Assembly: GCF_040580765.1 (NCBI RefSeq)
Contig: NZ_CP158687.1
Coordinates: 2,852,001-2,916,000 of the forward strand
Origin: Lentibacter algarum
Lineage (GTDB): Bacteria > Pseudomonadota > Alphaproteobacteria > Rhodobacterales > Rhodobacteraceae
Direction: 5' to 3'
DNA length: 64,000 nt
Part shown: positions 54,186 through 63,752 of the stretch, one piece after another
Layout of the letters: every line of letters starts with the position of its first letter
How positions within the stretch are numbered: the stretch's first letter is position 1
Notes under the pieces: model-generated
The model's input: only the letters and a program-made list of their open reading frames with translations
Databases searched by the model: none
Told to the model about the DNA's origin: nothing
Program-made: the position numbers and the translations under genes

Positions 54186-55156
54186 TGCAAACGCCCCGCT
54201 TCTGGTTCCGCCCACGCAGCTGGCAGTCGGTGCTCCTTGCCCCTCTAGGGGCTCTTTATGCGCTTGGCACAGCGCGCAGAGTGGCGCGCGCAGAGACGGT
54301 AAATCTGGAAACGCCCGTGATATGCGTGGGCAATATAAACGCAGGTGGAACAGGAAAAACTCCGACGGTCATTTACCTTGTTCAAGAGCTTCAGGCACTC
54401 GGGCATACCCCGGTTGTTGTCTCGCGCGGCTATGGCGGTGCTCTCCAAGGGCCTGTCTTGGTCGATCCACGCAGCCACACCGCCTCCGATGTCGGCGACG
54501 AGCCGCTTTTGCTTGCTGCCTTCTGCTCTGTCGTGGTCTCCAAATCACGCCTCCAGGGCGCTGAGCGTGCCGAGCAAGAAGGCGCAAGCGTCATCCTCTT
54601 TGACGACGGTTTTCAGGATCCTTCCGTTCACAAAGACCTTTCCTTTGTGGTTGTTGATGCCAAGCGCGGCTTTGGCAACGGGCGCTGCATTCCTGCAGGG
54701 CCTCTTCGCGAACCAGAAGAAATAGGTCTCGCCCGCGCCGACGCCCTCATCACAATCGGCTCAGAGTCCGAGCAAGCAATCTTCGTCACCCGGGAGTCTC
54801 CCCCCCGTTTTCATGCCGCCCTCGAACCCCTTCCAATGGGTATGGACTGGGCAGGAACCCGCGTTCTTGCCTTTGCAGGAATCGGCCATCCAGAGAAATT
54901 CTTCACGACCTTAAAACACCTCGGGGTCGAGATCATTCACGCGGAGGCTCTGGCCGATCACCAGCCCCTTACATCAGCCCTTATGAACCGCCTGAGCGCC
55001 GACGCCAAACGCCACAACGCCCGCCTCGTCACCACAGAAAAAGATGCCGTCCGCCTGCCCCAAGCCTTCCGACAGGAGGTGCTGACCCTGCCAGTGCGCC
55101 TAAAGGTCACAAACGCATCTGCACTCAAGAGTTTGCTAGAGCAACTGCGTCCCTAG
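54185..55156 (+). CDS. lpxK: Tetraacyldisaccharide 4'-kinase
   Basis: 323 residues. Phosphorylates the 4' position of lipid A disaccharide. Walker A NINAGGTGKTPTV (50-62), VSRGYGG, DDGFQDPSVHKDL, and VTTEKDAVRLP near the C-terminus. Directly coupled to waaA, so the pair completes inner lipid A-Kdo assembly. A hairpin repeat follows. Confidence 0.95.
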   Translation: MQTPRFWFRPRSWQSVLLAPLGALYALGTARRVARAETVNLETPVICVGNINAGGTGKTPTVIYLVQELQALGHTPVVVSRGYGGALQGPVLVDPRSHTASDVGDEPLLLAAFCSVVVSKSRLQGAERAEQEGASVILFDDGFQDPSVHKDLSFVVVDAKRGFGNGRCIPAGPLREPEEIGLARADALITIGSESEQAIFVTRESPPRFHAALEPLPMGMDWAGTRVLAFAGIGHPEKFFTTLKHLGVEIIHAEALADHQPLTSALMNRLSADAKRHNARLVTTEKDAVRLPQAFRQEVLTLPVRLKVTNASALKSLLEQLRP

Positions 55157-55157
55157 C

Positions 55158-55235
55158 CCTTCCTCTTTCTAAAAATATCCCGCGGAGCGCGAGGGGCGGG
55201 CCCCTCGCTTTGGTTGGGTTGTACTCAGCACAATT
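55158..55235. repeat. Convergent-gene hairpin repeat, copy 5
   Basis: Between lpxK and the CoA-transferase. CCTCTTTCT plus AAAAATATCCCGCGG lead, stem GCGAGGGG-CGGG-CCCCTCGC (55189-55208), then a tail ending GCACAATTCG. Same orientation as the other four copies. Confidence 0.75.
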
Positions 55236-55244
55236 CGAAGCAGC

Positions 55245-56357
55245 TTACCCATCCTCTCCCAGCTTTGGTGAGGGGCGTTTCAAAGCGAGTTCCGCATCTG
55301 AAAAAACAAATGGCGAGCGAACACTCGGGACACCATCAAGCTCTATCTGCATCCCACGTGCCTTCACATGTGGATCATCAAAGACCTCCGCCATGTCATT
55401 GATCGGCCCAGCAGGGATTCCCTCTGCCTCACAGCCCGCAAGAAGCTCTGCCTTGGTCCGCTTGGCAGTCTCGGCCATCAATAACGCAATCATCGCGGGC
55501 CTATTTTCAACTCGGTCCGCGTTGGTCAAATAGTCTGCGTGCTCTTTCATCCAGCCGAGATCCAAGAGATCGCAGAGTCGGCGATACTGCCCGTCATTGC
55601 CCGTCGCGATAATGATATGCCCATCGGCACAATCAAAAACCTGATAAGGCGTAAGGTTTGGGTGATAATTGCCTGTCCGGCCGGGGGGTGTGCCCGTGGT
55701 CAAATAATTAAGCCCTTGATTGGCCGTCACAGAGACCGCCACATCCAGCAAAGCCATATCAAGATGTTGTCCCCGTCCCGTCCGTTCGCGCTGATAGAGT
55801 GCTGCAAGAACACCAGCAACAGAATAGACTCCTGTAAACACATCGGTGATCGCAACACCCGCGCGTTGTGGCTGCCCATCCGGCTCGCCCGTGATCGACA
55901 TAAGCCCGGACATGCCCTGAATAATATAGTCATATCCCGCGCGGTGCGCATAAGGACCCGTTTGGCCAAAGCCCGTGATCGAGCAATAGATCAGCCGCGG
56001 ATTGACCTCGGCAAGGCTTGCATAGTCGAGCCCATATTTGGCCAAGCCTCCAAGCTTGAAATTCTCGATCAGGATGTCCGCATCCTTCACAAGCTCACGC
56101 ACCTGCGCCTGCCCCTCAGGCGTGCGAAAGTCGATTACAACGCTCGACTTCCCACGATTACAGGAGTGGAAATACGAGGCCGATTTATCCTCGTCACGCT
56201 CCACAAATGGAGGCCCCCACTGACGTGTGTCGTCGCCTTGAGGCGCTTCAACCTTGATGACATCTGCACCAAGGTCTGCAAGCGTTTGCCCTGCCCAAGG
56301 CCCCGCCAAAATCCGCGCGAGCTCAATGACCTTGAGTCCTTCCAGAGGTGCGCTCAT
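55245..56357 (-). CDS. CaiB/BaiF family CoA-transferase
   Basis: 370 residues, class III CoA-transferase. N-terminal GLKVIELARILAGPWAGQTLADLGADVIKVEAP (blocks VIELARILAGPW and LADLGADVIKVE), then NRGKSSVVIDFRTPEGQ, and GYDYIIQGMSGLMSITG. It moves CoA between carboxylates; the substrate is unknown. Third gene of a dciA-dsbA-CoA-transferase group with gaps of 14 and 3 bp. Confidence 0.9.
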   Translation of the reverse strand: MSAPLEGLKVIELARILAGPWAGQTLADLGADVIKVEAPQGDDTRQWGPPFVERDEDKSASYFHSCNRGKSSVVIDFRTPEGQAQVRELVKDADILIENFKLGGLAKYGLDYASLAEVNPRLIYCSITGFGQTGPYAHRAGYDYIIQGMSGLMSITGEPDGQPQRAGVAITDVFTGVYSVAGVLAALYQRERTGRGQHLDMALLDVAVSVTANQGLNYLTTGTPPGRTGNYHPNLTPYQVFDCADGHIIIATGNDGQYRRLCDLLDLGWMKEHADYLTNADRVENRPAMIALLMAETAKRTKAELLAGCEAEGIPAGPINDMAEVFDDPHVKARGMQIELDGVPSVRSPFVFSDAELALKRPSPKLGEDG

Positions 56358-56360
56358 AAC

Positions 56361-57050
56361 TCAGTTACCGAGCTGCGCGTCGATCACTTCACGTAGCTTG
56401 GCGTAGTTGTTGCCCGCCACACGATCCTGACCAATGATAAATGATGGTGTCGAGTCAATCCCGTCAGCTTCAACATTCGCCTGATACCAAGAAATCAGAC
56501 TTTGCGCCTTGTCCTGATCCTCAAGGCAGGCGTCAATCGTGTCTGACGACAGGCCGGCAACACGCGCTATTTTGCGCAGGCCGTCTGCCATTTGCACAGG
56601 ATCACCGCCGCCCATCCAGTCGCGCTGGCCTTTATAAATCAGGTCCGTGATCCCGAAGAACTTCTCTTCCCCGCCGCAACGCGCAACCATAGACGCCCAG
56701 AGCGCAGCACGGTCAAAATATACCTCGCGGTAGGTAAAGTGGACCTTGCCTGTATCGATGTAGTTCGCCTTCAGCTCCTTGAAGCCCTCGCGGTGAAAAG
56801 CTCCACAATGCGAGCACGTAAACGACGCATACTCGACAACCTTCACAGGCGCGTCTGGGTTGCCCAAGGTCATTTCAGTGATCTCGGACACCGCAGCGTC
56901 ACTCGTTTCCGCTACAGTTTCCGTCTCTGCCTCGGCTTGAGCTTGCGGCGCGACTTCGACTTGCTTGGCGCCACCGCCGCTCATCGCGAAGAAGGCGGCA
57001 CCACCGCCAAGGATTGCAACCAGTGCAATAATAAGAATGTTGCGGTTCAT
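56361..57050 (-). CDS. DsbA-family thiol oxidoreductase
   Basis: 229 residues. N-terminal membrane anchor or uncleaved signal (about 3-23), acidic linker rich in Ala/Glu/Thr (about 30-60), then a thioredoxin-fold DsbA domain with active site CSHC (79-82) in EYASFTCSHCGAFH and cis-Pro loop GIDSTPSFIIG. It should act in the periplasm on disulfide formation. Encoded directly after dciA, a common Rhodobacterales order. Confidence 0.9.
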   Translation of the reverse strand: MNRNILIIALVAILGGGAAFFAMSGGGAKQVEVAPQAQAEAETETVAETSDAAVSEITEMTLGNPDAPVKVVEYASFTCSHCGAFHREGFKELKANYIDTGKVHFTYREVYFDRAALWASMVARCGGEEKFFGITDLIYKGQRDWMGGGDPVQMADGLRKIARVAGLSSDTIDACLEDQDKAQSLISWYQANVEADGIDSTPSFIIGQDRVAGNNYAKLREVIDAQLGN

Positions 57051-57064
57051 AAAAAATCTCTCTT

Positions 57065-57592
57065 CTAGCGTTTGTGTTTGGATAAAACGTTTTGGCCCAG
57101 CGCTTCAAGGGCCAGCCGCAAACTCTCGTTGCCGATATCTGCGGCTCGCGCCCTCACCTCTTGCACAACAGCAGGGTCGGGAGCCTTTGGCGCAACCTTG
57201 ATTTTCCGATGCTCAAAATCTACCCGCCCCTCGGCAAAGCCCGTCGCATGGGTTTGGGTGATCCGAATACTAGAGATCGCATTATAGCCGTAAACTGCAT
57301 TCACCTTCTCGCGCAGCTTGGCCTTTTGCATCTCAAGAACAGGCGCATTCGCCCCCGTCGTGAGCAAACACAAGGTCGCGCCAAAGCCGCCTTTGCCGTA
57401 GCTCATTTCGACAGGGCGGCTAATGCTGGCAATATCTGGGCCAGCAATCTCTTCCCAATGGGTCAAAAGTCGCGATACCGCAAAACCACGCTGTTGGGAC
57501 ACAGCGTTGATACGCTCTCCCATCAGGTTCGCCGCGCGCTTAAAGCCGCGGTTCCGCTTGGTTTGGCTTGCATCTTTATTCATCAACGCCAT
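57065..57592 (-). CDS. DciA-family protein (DUF721)
   Basis: 175 residues. The N-terminal half carries the DUF721 pattern: VSRLLTHWEEIAGPDIA followed by PVEMSYGKGGFGATLCL. DciA is the ancestral helicase loader for DnaB where DnaC/DnaI is absent; alphaproteobacteria generally lack DnaC, so that role is likely. ATG 57592 or 57583 could start it. Divergent from mutY. Confidence 0.85.
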   Translation of the reverse strand: MALMNKDASQTKRNRGFKRAANLMGERINAVSQQRGFAVSRLLTHWEEIAGPDIASISRPVEMSYGKGGFGATLCLLTTGANAPVLEMQKAKLREKVNAVYGYNAISSIRITQTHATGFAEGRVDFEHRKIKVAPKAPDPAVVQEVRARAADIGNESLRLALEALGQNVLSKHKR

Positions 57593-57646
57593 GTTACCTG
57601 CGCAAAGGCTCCTTGGACAGAGCGATTGGTAAACAGGGAATAAACA

Positions 57647-58705
57647 ATGCGTGACACGGCGAAGGCCTCAGATCTGCTCGACTGGTATGACACGCACGCG
57701 CGCACCCTGCCGTGGCGCACAAGCCCATCTGACAGAGCCGCTGGCATCATGCCTGATCCCTACGCAGTTTGGCTCTCCGAAATTATGCTCCAGCAGACAA
57801 CTGTCGCTGCCGTCAAATCTTATTTCACGCGCTTTCTGTTGCTTTGGCCTACGGTTGAGGCGCTCGCCGCCGCGCGCGATGAAGACGTGATGGCGGAATG
57901 GGCTGGCCTTGGGTACTACGCCCGCGCGCGCAACCTGCTGAAATGTGCACGCGCCGTCACAGAGTTAGGCGGCTTCCCCCAAACACGCGCCGAGCTTGAG
58001 GCCCTTCCTGGAATTGGTCCCTATACGTCTGCGGCTATTTCCTCGATCGCCTATGATCATCCAGAAACCGTGCTGGACGGCAATGTTGAGCGCGTGATGT
58101 CGCGGCTTTACACTGTGTTAGAGCCGCTTCCTGATAGCAAAGAGACGCTCCGCGCCCATGCCGCTGGTCTGACGCCTGACCAGCGCGCAGGCGATTATGC
58201 CCAAGCAGTTATGGACCTCGGCGCAACACTCTGCACGCCCAAATCCCCCGCTTGCGGCATCTGCCCGTGGCGTGCGCCCTGCACGGCCCGCGCCGAAGGA
58301 ATCGCCGATACCTTACCCCGCAAGCGCCCCAAAGCGGCCAAGCCCACACGTCTCGGTATCGCCTACATCGCGCGTCGCGAAGATGGCGCTTGGTTGATGG
58401 AGCGCCGCCCCGACAAAGGCCTCCTCGGCGGGATGCTCGGTTGGCCCGGAGCCGCTTGGGGCGATGAGCGCGTCGCCGCGCCGCCCCTTGAAGCCGACTG
58501 GCAAAAGGTCAACGCCGAAGCGCTTCACACCTTCACACACTTTCACTTGCGCCTTGATATCCATATCGCAATTCTGCCCCAAGACGTCGAAATCGAGGGG
58601 CTAGAATTCGTGCCCAAGCACAGCTTTTCACCCAAGGCCCTGCCCACTGTCATGCGAAAGGCATTTGACCTCGCGCAAAGCGCGTTCAACACTGCCTCGC
58701 AATAA
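57647..58705 (+). CDS. mutY: A/G-specific adenine glycosylase
   Basis: 352 residues. Removes A mispaired with 8-oxoG. Catalytic Glu in WLSEIMLQQTT, helix-hairpin-helix LPGIGPYTSAAI, catalytic Asp in VLDGNVERV, iron-sulfur Cys pattern C-x6-C-x2-C-x5-C in CTPKSPACGICPWRAPC, and a C-terminal NUDIX-like 8-oxoG recognition domain from about residue 230 (LMERRPDKGLLGGMLGWPG). Complete. Confidence 0.96.
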   Translation: MRDTAKASDLLDWYDTHARTLPWRTSPSDRAAGIMPDPYAVWLSEIMLQQTTVAAVKSYFTRFLLLWPTVEALAAARDEDVMAEWAGLGYYARARNLLKCARAVTELGGFPQTRAELEALPGIGPYTSAAISSIAYDHPETVLDGNVERVMSRLYTVLEPLPDSKETLRAHAAGLTPDQRAGDYAQAVMDLGATLCTPKSPACGICPWRAPCTARAEGIADTLPRKRPKAAKPTRLGIAYIARREDGAWLMERRPDKGLLGGMLGWPGAAWGDERVAAPPLEADWQKVNAEALHTFTHFHLRLDIHIAILPQDVEIEGLEFVPKHSFSPKALPTVMRKAFDLAQSAFNTASQ

Positions 58706-58738
58706 TTCTGCCAATTGTCCTGAGTAAAGGTTCGTCAA

Positions 58739-59872
58739 ATGCTCAATGCCCAACAAGTCGCTAGTCTCAGCCGCGCCCTGCCATTCTGGCTTTCGTTGAC
58801 GCTCATTCCGCTTGCCTGGATCGGAGCGTTTTATGGCGGTTGGACAGTCGCTCTCCTGCCACTGGCGACATGGTATCTGTTCTCTGGTCTTGACGCCGTC
58901 CTTGGCCTCAACACAGAAAATGCAGACCCTAACATTGGCGAAGAACATCTGGCGGCCTACTCTCTCATCACCAAAATCTGGATCCCCCTCCAGTTTATCA
59001 CACTCTTCGGTCTGCTTTATTATGTCCCCCGCGCTGAGCACCTCGAGGCGCTCGAAACCGTCGTACTGTTCTTTGGTGTCGGTGTGATTACAGGCACAGT
59101 CGGGATCAACTACAGCCACGAGCTGATGCATCAGAAAAACAAGTTCGAGCGCTGGCTTGGTGATATCCTTCTCTCAATGGTGCTCTACTCGCACTTTCGA
59201 ACAGAGCACCTGCTTGTGCATCACCGCTACGTCGGGACACCGCGCGACGCTGTAACGGCACGCTACAACGAGGGGTTTTACCGCTATTTCCCCCGTGTGC
59301 TTCGCGAGGGCCTAAGCTCTGCGTTCAAAGCCGAAAAAGAAATGCTCGCCCGCAAGGATCTGCCGTGGAGCGATACTTCCAATCCCTTCTTCCGCTATTG
59401 GGCGCTACAAGCCGCGATGCTGGTTCTGGCGCTCATTGTCGGCGGTTGGATGGGTCTCGCGCTGTTTCTGTGGCAAGCTTTTTCCGCTGTCTGGCAGCTT
59501 GAGCTTGTAAACTACATCGAACACTACGGCCTGACACGCAAACATCTCGGCGACGGCAAATACGAGCACGTGATGCCTCACCACAGCTGGAACGCAGCGC
59601 ACAAGGCCTCAAACTGGCTTCTGATAAATCTTCAGCGCCACTCCGATCACCACTACAAGCCAGACCGCCGCTTCCCGCTCTTGCAAAACTATGACGCGGC
59701 GCAAGCACCACAGCTGCCTTATGGCTACCCGCTGATGACAATGGCCGCGATGGTTCCACCGCTTTGGCGCAAGAAAATGAACCCACGCGTGCGCAAATGG
59801 CGCGAAATGTACTACCCCGAAATCACCGAGTGGAAGCCTTATAACAAGGCGACAAACCCGATGCCGCGCTAG
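58739..59872 (+). CDS. alkB: AlkB-type alkane 1-monooxygenase
   Basis: 377-residue membrane di-iron hydroxylase. The three histidine boxes are intact: HELMH (127-131), HLLVHH (157-162) and QRHSDHH (299-305), plus NYIEHYGL (258-265), the AlkB hallmark. Several membrane helices. No rubredoxin or rubredoxin reductase gene is nearby, so electron donors must be encoded elsewhere. It follows mutY by 33 bp. The stop shares CTAG with the convergent cupin gene. Confidence 0.92.
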   Translation: MLNAQQVASLSRALPFWLSLTLIPLAWIGAFYGGWTVALLPLATWYLFSGLDAVLGLNTENADPNIGEEHLAAYSLITKIWIPLQFITLFGLLYYVPRAEHLEALETVVLFFGVGVITGTVGINYSHELMHQKNKFERWLGDILLSMVLYSHFRTEHLLVHHRYVGTPRDAVTARYNEGFYRYFPRVLREGLSSAFKAEKEMLARKDLPWSDTSNPFFRYWALQAAMLVLALIVGGWMGLALFLWQAFSAVWQLELVNYIEHYGLTRKHLGDGKYEHVMPHHSWNAAHKASNWLLINLQRHSDHHYKPDRRFPLLQNYDAAQAPQLPYGYPLMTMAAMVPPLWRKKMNPRVRKWREMYYPEITEWKPYNKATNPMPR

Positions 59873-60537
59873 GCCTCATTTTGCGGAAGATGTCCTGTCT
59901 TCACATAGATCAAACAGCCCTCATCCGACCACGGCGCGTGCTTTGAAAGGTGGGGGCTTCTGATCCAGCTTCCAGCAGGATAGCGACCATGCTCATCCTG
60001 AAATGTCCCCTCAAGCACAAATATCTCTTCGCCGCCCCAATGCGCATGCTGGTTAAACTGTGTGCCCGCCGCCCAGCGCACCAAAGCAACGTTCTCACTC
60101 GCACAAGAATGTAGGGGCAAAACAGACAGCCCCTCAACCATACCGGGGCGAAACGCGGCCGCGCGCGTATCAATCGCAAATTGCTCTTGGTCGTCGGCAT
60201 CAAACTGATGCAGCTTCACAAGGATCGTGCAGCCCTCTTTTGTGTGCGGCTTATGGCTCGTCCCGATCGGGTTCCGCACATATGTACCAGCAGGGTAATC
60301 GCCCGTCTCATCCGAAAAGACGCCCTCAAGAACAAGAAACTCTTCGCCGCCGCCATGGGTATGTGTGTCAAACTGCGAGTCAGGCGCAAAACGCACAATC
60401 GTCGTCGCCCGCGCCACTTCGTCGCCGATGCGATCAAGCATCATCCGTTCGACACCGGCCGCAGGCGAAGATACCCACTCATAGTCCTCAGGACGCACAA
60501 CCACCCGCTGTGAAAAATCCGCGTTAATATGCATCAT
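59869..60537 (-). CDS. Double ChrR-type cupin protein
   Basis: 222 residues from ATG 60537 (GAGGAG upstream). Two tandem cupin domains (about 10-110 and 115-215), each with a metal motif: HTHGGGEEFLVLEG and HAHWGGEEIFVLEG. This resembles the C-terminal cupin of the anti-sigma factor ChrR, duplicated and without the zinc anti-sigma domain. It may be a metal-dependent enzyme or sensor; the function is unknown. Confidence 0.85.
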   Translation of the reverse strand: MMHINADFSQRVVVRPEDYEWVSSPAAGVERMMLDRIGDEVARATTIVRFAPDSQFDTHTHGGGEEFLVLEGVFSDETGDYPAGTYVRNPIGTSHKPHTKEGCTILVKLHQFDADDQEQFAIDTRAAAFRPGMVEGLSVLPLHSCASENVALVRWAAGTQFNQHAHWGGEEIFVLEGTFQDEHGRYPAGSWIRSPHLSKHAPWSDEGCLIYVKTGHLPQNEA

Positions 60538-60621
60538 GTCTCTCCTCAAAAGGCTTTGGCCATAGCTACCCTTCGGATGCGCCAAGGGGAATAGGTCCGC
60601 CCCGTCACATTCCCGTCAGCG

Positions 60622-61680
60622 CTATTTTTTACCCTTCTTCTTTGGCTGCTTCGCAATGCGCCCAAAGGTTCTGTCTCTCGCGCGCCGCGGGCTCAGGCTT
60701 TCTGAGTTAAAAGCGTCTTCCGCGACAAGCTTTTTCCAGCGCTCCAAGCGCGCCTCGCCAATCTCACCCGCCGCAAGCGCGCTCTTGATAGCACAGCCCG
60801 GCTCACTCTCGTGCATACAGTCCCGAAAGCGACACTGCGTGCTCAACTCTTGCAAATCAGCAAACAATTCGCCGAGCCCCGACGCCGCATCAGTAAGCTG
60901 CACCTCTCTCATGCCAGGCGTGTCCAGCACGGTGCAGCCGCTCACCAGCAAGTGGAGCTGGCGGCTCGTTGTGGTGTGCCGCCCCCGTGCATCGCCCTCT
61001 CGGATACCTTGGGTCTTGATCTCCTGACCGCCTGACAAAGTGTTGGTCAGCGTCGACTTCCCCACACCTGACGACCCGATGAAAGCAACGGTCTTACCAG
61101 GTTTGCACCATTCGGCCAGTCTCTCGCGTGGCTCCTCGCCGCGCCCGTCAATTGCGAGCACAGGCACATCTGCCGAGATTGAGCGCGCTTGGCTAAGGTA
61201 GCTTTCGACATCCTCCGCGAGATCAGCCTTGGTCAGCAAAATAACTGGCGAAGCCTTATCTTCAAGCGCAAGCGCAACATAGCGCTCCAACCGCGCAATG
61301 TTGAAATCATCGTTGCAAGACGTAACAATAAAGGTGGTATCAAGGTTCGCACCGATCAGCTGTACCTGCCGCTCAGGCCCCGGCGCGCGCCGCTTAATCA
61401 GGTTCTTGCGTTCAAGAACCACGCTCTCGGCAGGCTCTTCAGCATTCAACAATATCCAGTCACCCACCGTAGCATCAGGCCGCGGCGGAAGGATCGTGTC
61501 GATCCCCTCTCCCACGACATGATGACCGCTGCGATGCACTTCCGTCACTCTGACAGGCGGTGTCTCAGCCATCACGGACGCATCAGCTTGCTCTGCAAAG
61601 AACGGCCCCCACCCCAACTTTTGCAAAAGCGAAAGAGGCGCATTCTTTGGCCGCAAAGCCTCTGAGTCGTCGTGGGTCAT
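60622..61680 (-). CDS. rsgA: Ribosome small subunit-dependent GTPase A
   Basis: 352 residues. Circularly permuted GTPase: OB-like N-terminus, G4-type LLTKADL, then G1 GSSGVGKSTL and G3 DTPGMRE, and a C-terminal zinc site CRFRDCMHESEPGC. Assists late 30S maturation. Its basic C-terminal tail ends KQPKKKGKK. Confidence 0.94.
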   Translation of the reverse strand: MTHDDSEALRPKNAPLSLLQKLGWGPFFAEQADASVMAETPPVRVTEVHRSGHHVVGEGIDTILPPRPDATVGDWILLNAEEPAESVVLERKNLIKRRAPGPERQVQLIGANLDTTFIVTSCNDDFNIARLERYVALALEDKASPVILLTKADLAEDVESYLSQARSISADVPVLAIDGRGEEPRERLAEWCKPGKTVAFIGSSGVGKSTLTNTLSGGQEIKTQGIREGDARGRHTTTSRQLHLLVSGCTVLDTPGMREVQLTDAASGLGELFADLQELSTQCRFRDCMHESEPGCAIKSALAAGEIGEARLERWKKLVAEDAFNSESLSPRRARDRTFGRIAKQPKKKGKK

Positions 61681-61732
61681 TAAGGTGTGCTTTCCAATAG
61701 TGTTGCCGCCCAGTCTATATCAAAATACCGAC

Positions 61733-61768
61733 AAAAAAAGGCCCCGCCTCTGGAGGAGGACGGGGCTT
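61733..61768 (-). terminator. Intrinsic terminator downstream of ccrM
   Basis: On the minus strand the sequence AAGCCCCG, a loop region, CGGGGC is followed by CTTTTTTTG, a G/C stem with seven T. It lies about 115 bp past the ccrM stop and just upstream of the rsgA start (61680), so it separates the two genes. Confidence 0.8.
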
Positions 61769-61824
61769 CAGTTAAAGTGCCGTGGAGTCAGGCCACAGGC
61801 ACCGGCGGTGTTCGGATAAAGACA

Positions 61825-61871
61825 GAGCTCACCCGCTGGCTCAAATCTGAGCCATGATTTCGGGTGAATTC
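61825..61871. other. Nested inverted repeat 3' of ccrM
   Basis: Inner perfect stem TGGCTCA-AATC-TGAGCCA (61837-61854) inside an outer pairing GAGCTCACCCG (61825-61835) with CGGGTGAATTC (61861-61871), which pairs except for one C/A mismatch and one G-U. No T-run follows. It starts 11 bp past the ccrM stop. It may fold in the ccrM mRNA 3' end or be a DNA site. Confidence 0.65.
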
Positions 61872-61881
61872 TCGTTTCAAT

Positions 61882-62997
<1,116 letters not shown>

Positions 62998-63035
62998 TCA
63001 TACACGGTGCGTTTTGCACTCATTGGTTGAGGCCT

Positions 63036-63079
63036 AAGATGAGTCATTGACGATTCGCGGTCAATTTCTTTTTTGAATC
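63036..63079 (-). promoter_or_regulatory. ccrM promoter region with three GANTC sites
   Basis: On the minus strand TTGACC (63059-63064) and CATCTT (63036-63041) are spaced by 17 bp, a plausible -35/-10 pair. GANTC sites lie at 63041-63045, 63052-63056 and 63075-63079, two of them inside the spacer or touching the -10 box. CcrM could thus methylate its own promoter. Promoter boxes are predicted by eye. Confidence 0.6.
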
Positions 63080-63710
63080 AGTCACTTACATTTTTTTGTT
63101 GATACAAGATATTGTGCACTGGTTTGAACGAACGTCTATGGTGTGGGGTCACACCAAGATTTTGCAGCGCCAGTCTGTGACTTTTTGATGGATATCCGGC
63201 GTTTGTTTCCCAGCCGTAGCCCGGATACTGTTGCGCCAGTGCCGACATGACATAGTCTCGCCTGATTTTGGCCACAATCGAAGCAGCAGAAATGCTCACT
63301 GATTTGCTATCCCCCTTCACAATCGCCTCTGCCGAGACGGTGAGGCCCTTTGGAATGAGGTTTCCATCAATCAAACAATGGTCAGGCGGTGTCAAAAGGC
63401 CCGCGACGGCACGCTCCATCGCAAGATGCGAAGCACGCAAAATGTTGAGCTGGTCAATTTCTTCCACGCTCGCACTCGCCACGCTCACCTCGGCACAAGA
63501 CAAAATCGCCTCCGCCAAACTTTCCCGCCGCTTGGCGCTCAGTTTCTTACTGTCGTTGAGCCCTTCGGGGATACGCGACATATCAAGCACAACTGCACAG
63601 GCTGTCACTGGACCCGCCAGTGGTCCACGGCCCACCTCGTCAACACCCGCAATACGGGCAAATCCACGGGCCATTGCCGCGCGCTCATAAGAAAAATCTG
63701 GGCCTGTCAT
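63078..63710 (-). CDS. rnhB: Ribonuclease HII
   Basis: 210 residues. Cleaves RNA in RNA-DNA hybrids and at single ribonucleotides. AGVDEVGRGPLAGPV with Asp24/Glu25, LNDSKKLS, then CLIDGNLIP and KGDSKSVSISAASIVAK. Complete, ending after about 210 residues. ccrM lies 90 bp downstream with its own promoter region, a conserved order in Rhodobacterales. Confidence 0.95.
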   Translation of the reverse strand: MTGPDFSYERAAMARGFARIAGVDEVGRGPLAGPVTACAVVLDMSRIPEGLNDSKKLSAKRRESLAEAILSCAEVSVASASVEEIDQLNILRASHLAMERAVAGLLTPPDHCLIDGNLIPKGLTVSAEAIVKGDSKSVSISAASIVAKIRRDYVMSALAQQYPGYGWETNAGYPSKSHRLALQNLGVTPHHRRSFKPVHNILYQQKNVSD

Positions 63711-63752
63711 TCTGCCAGATGACAGAGAGAGCAGGCCCAGATCAAGCAGGTA

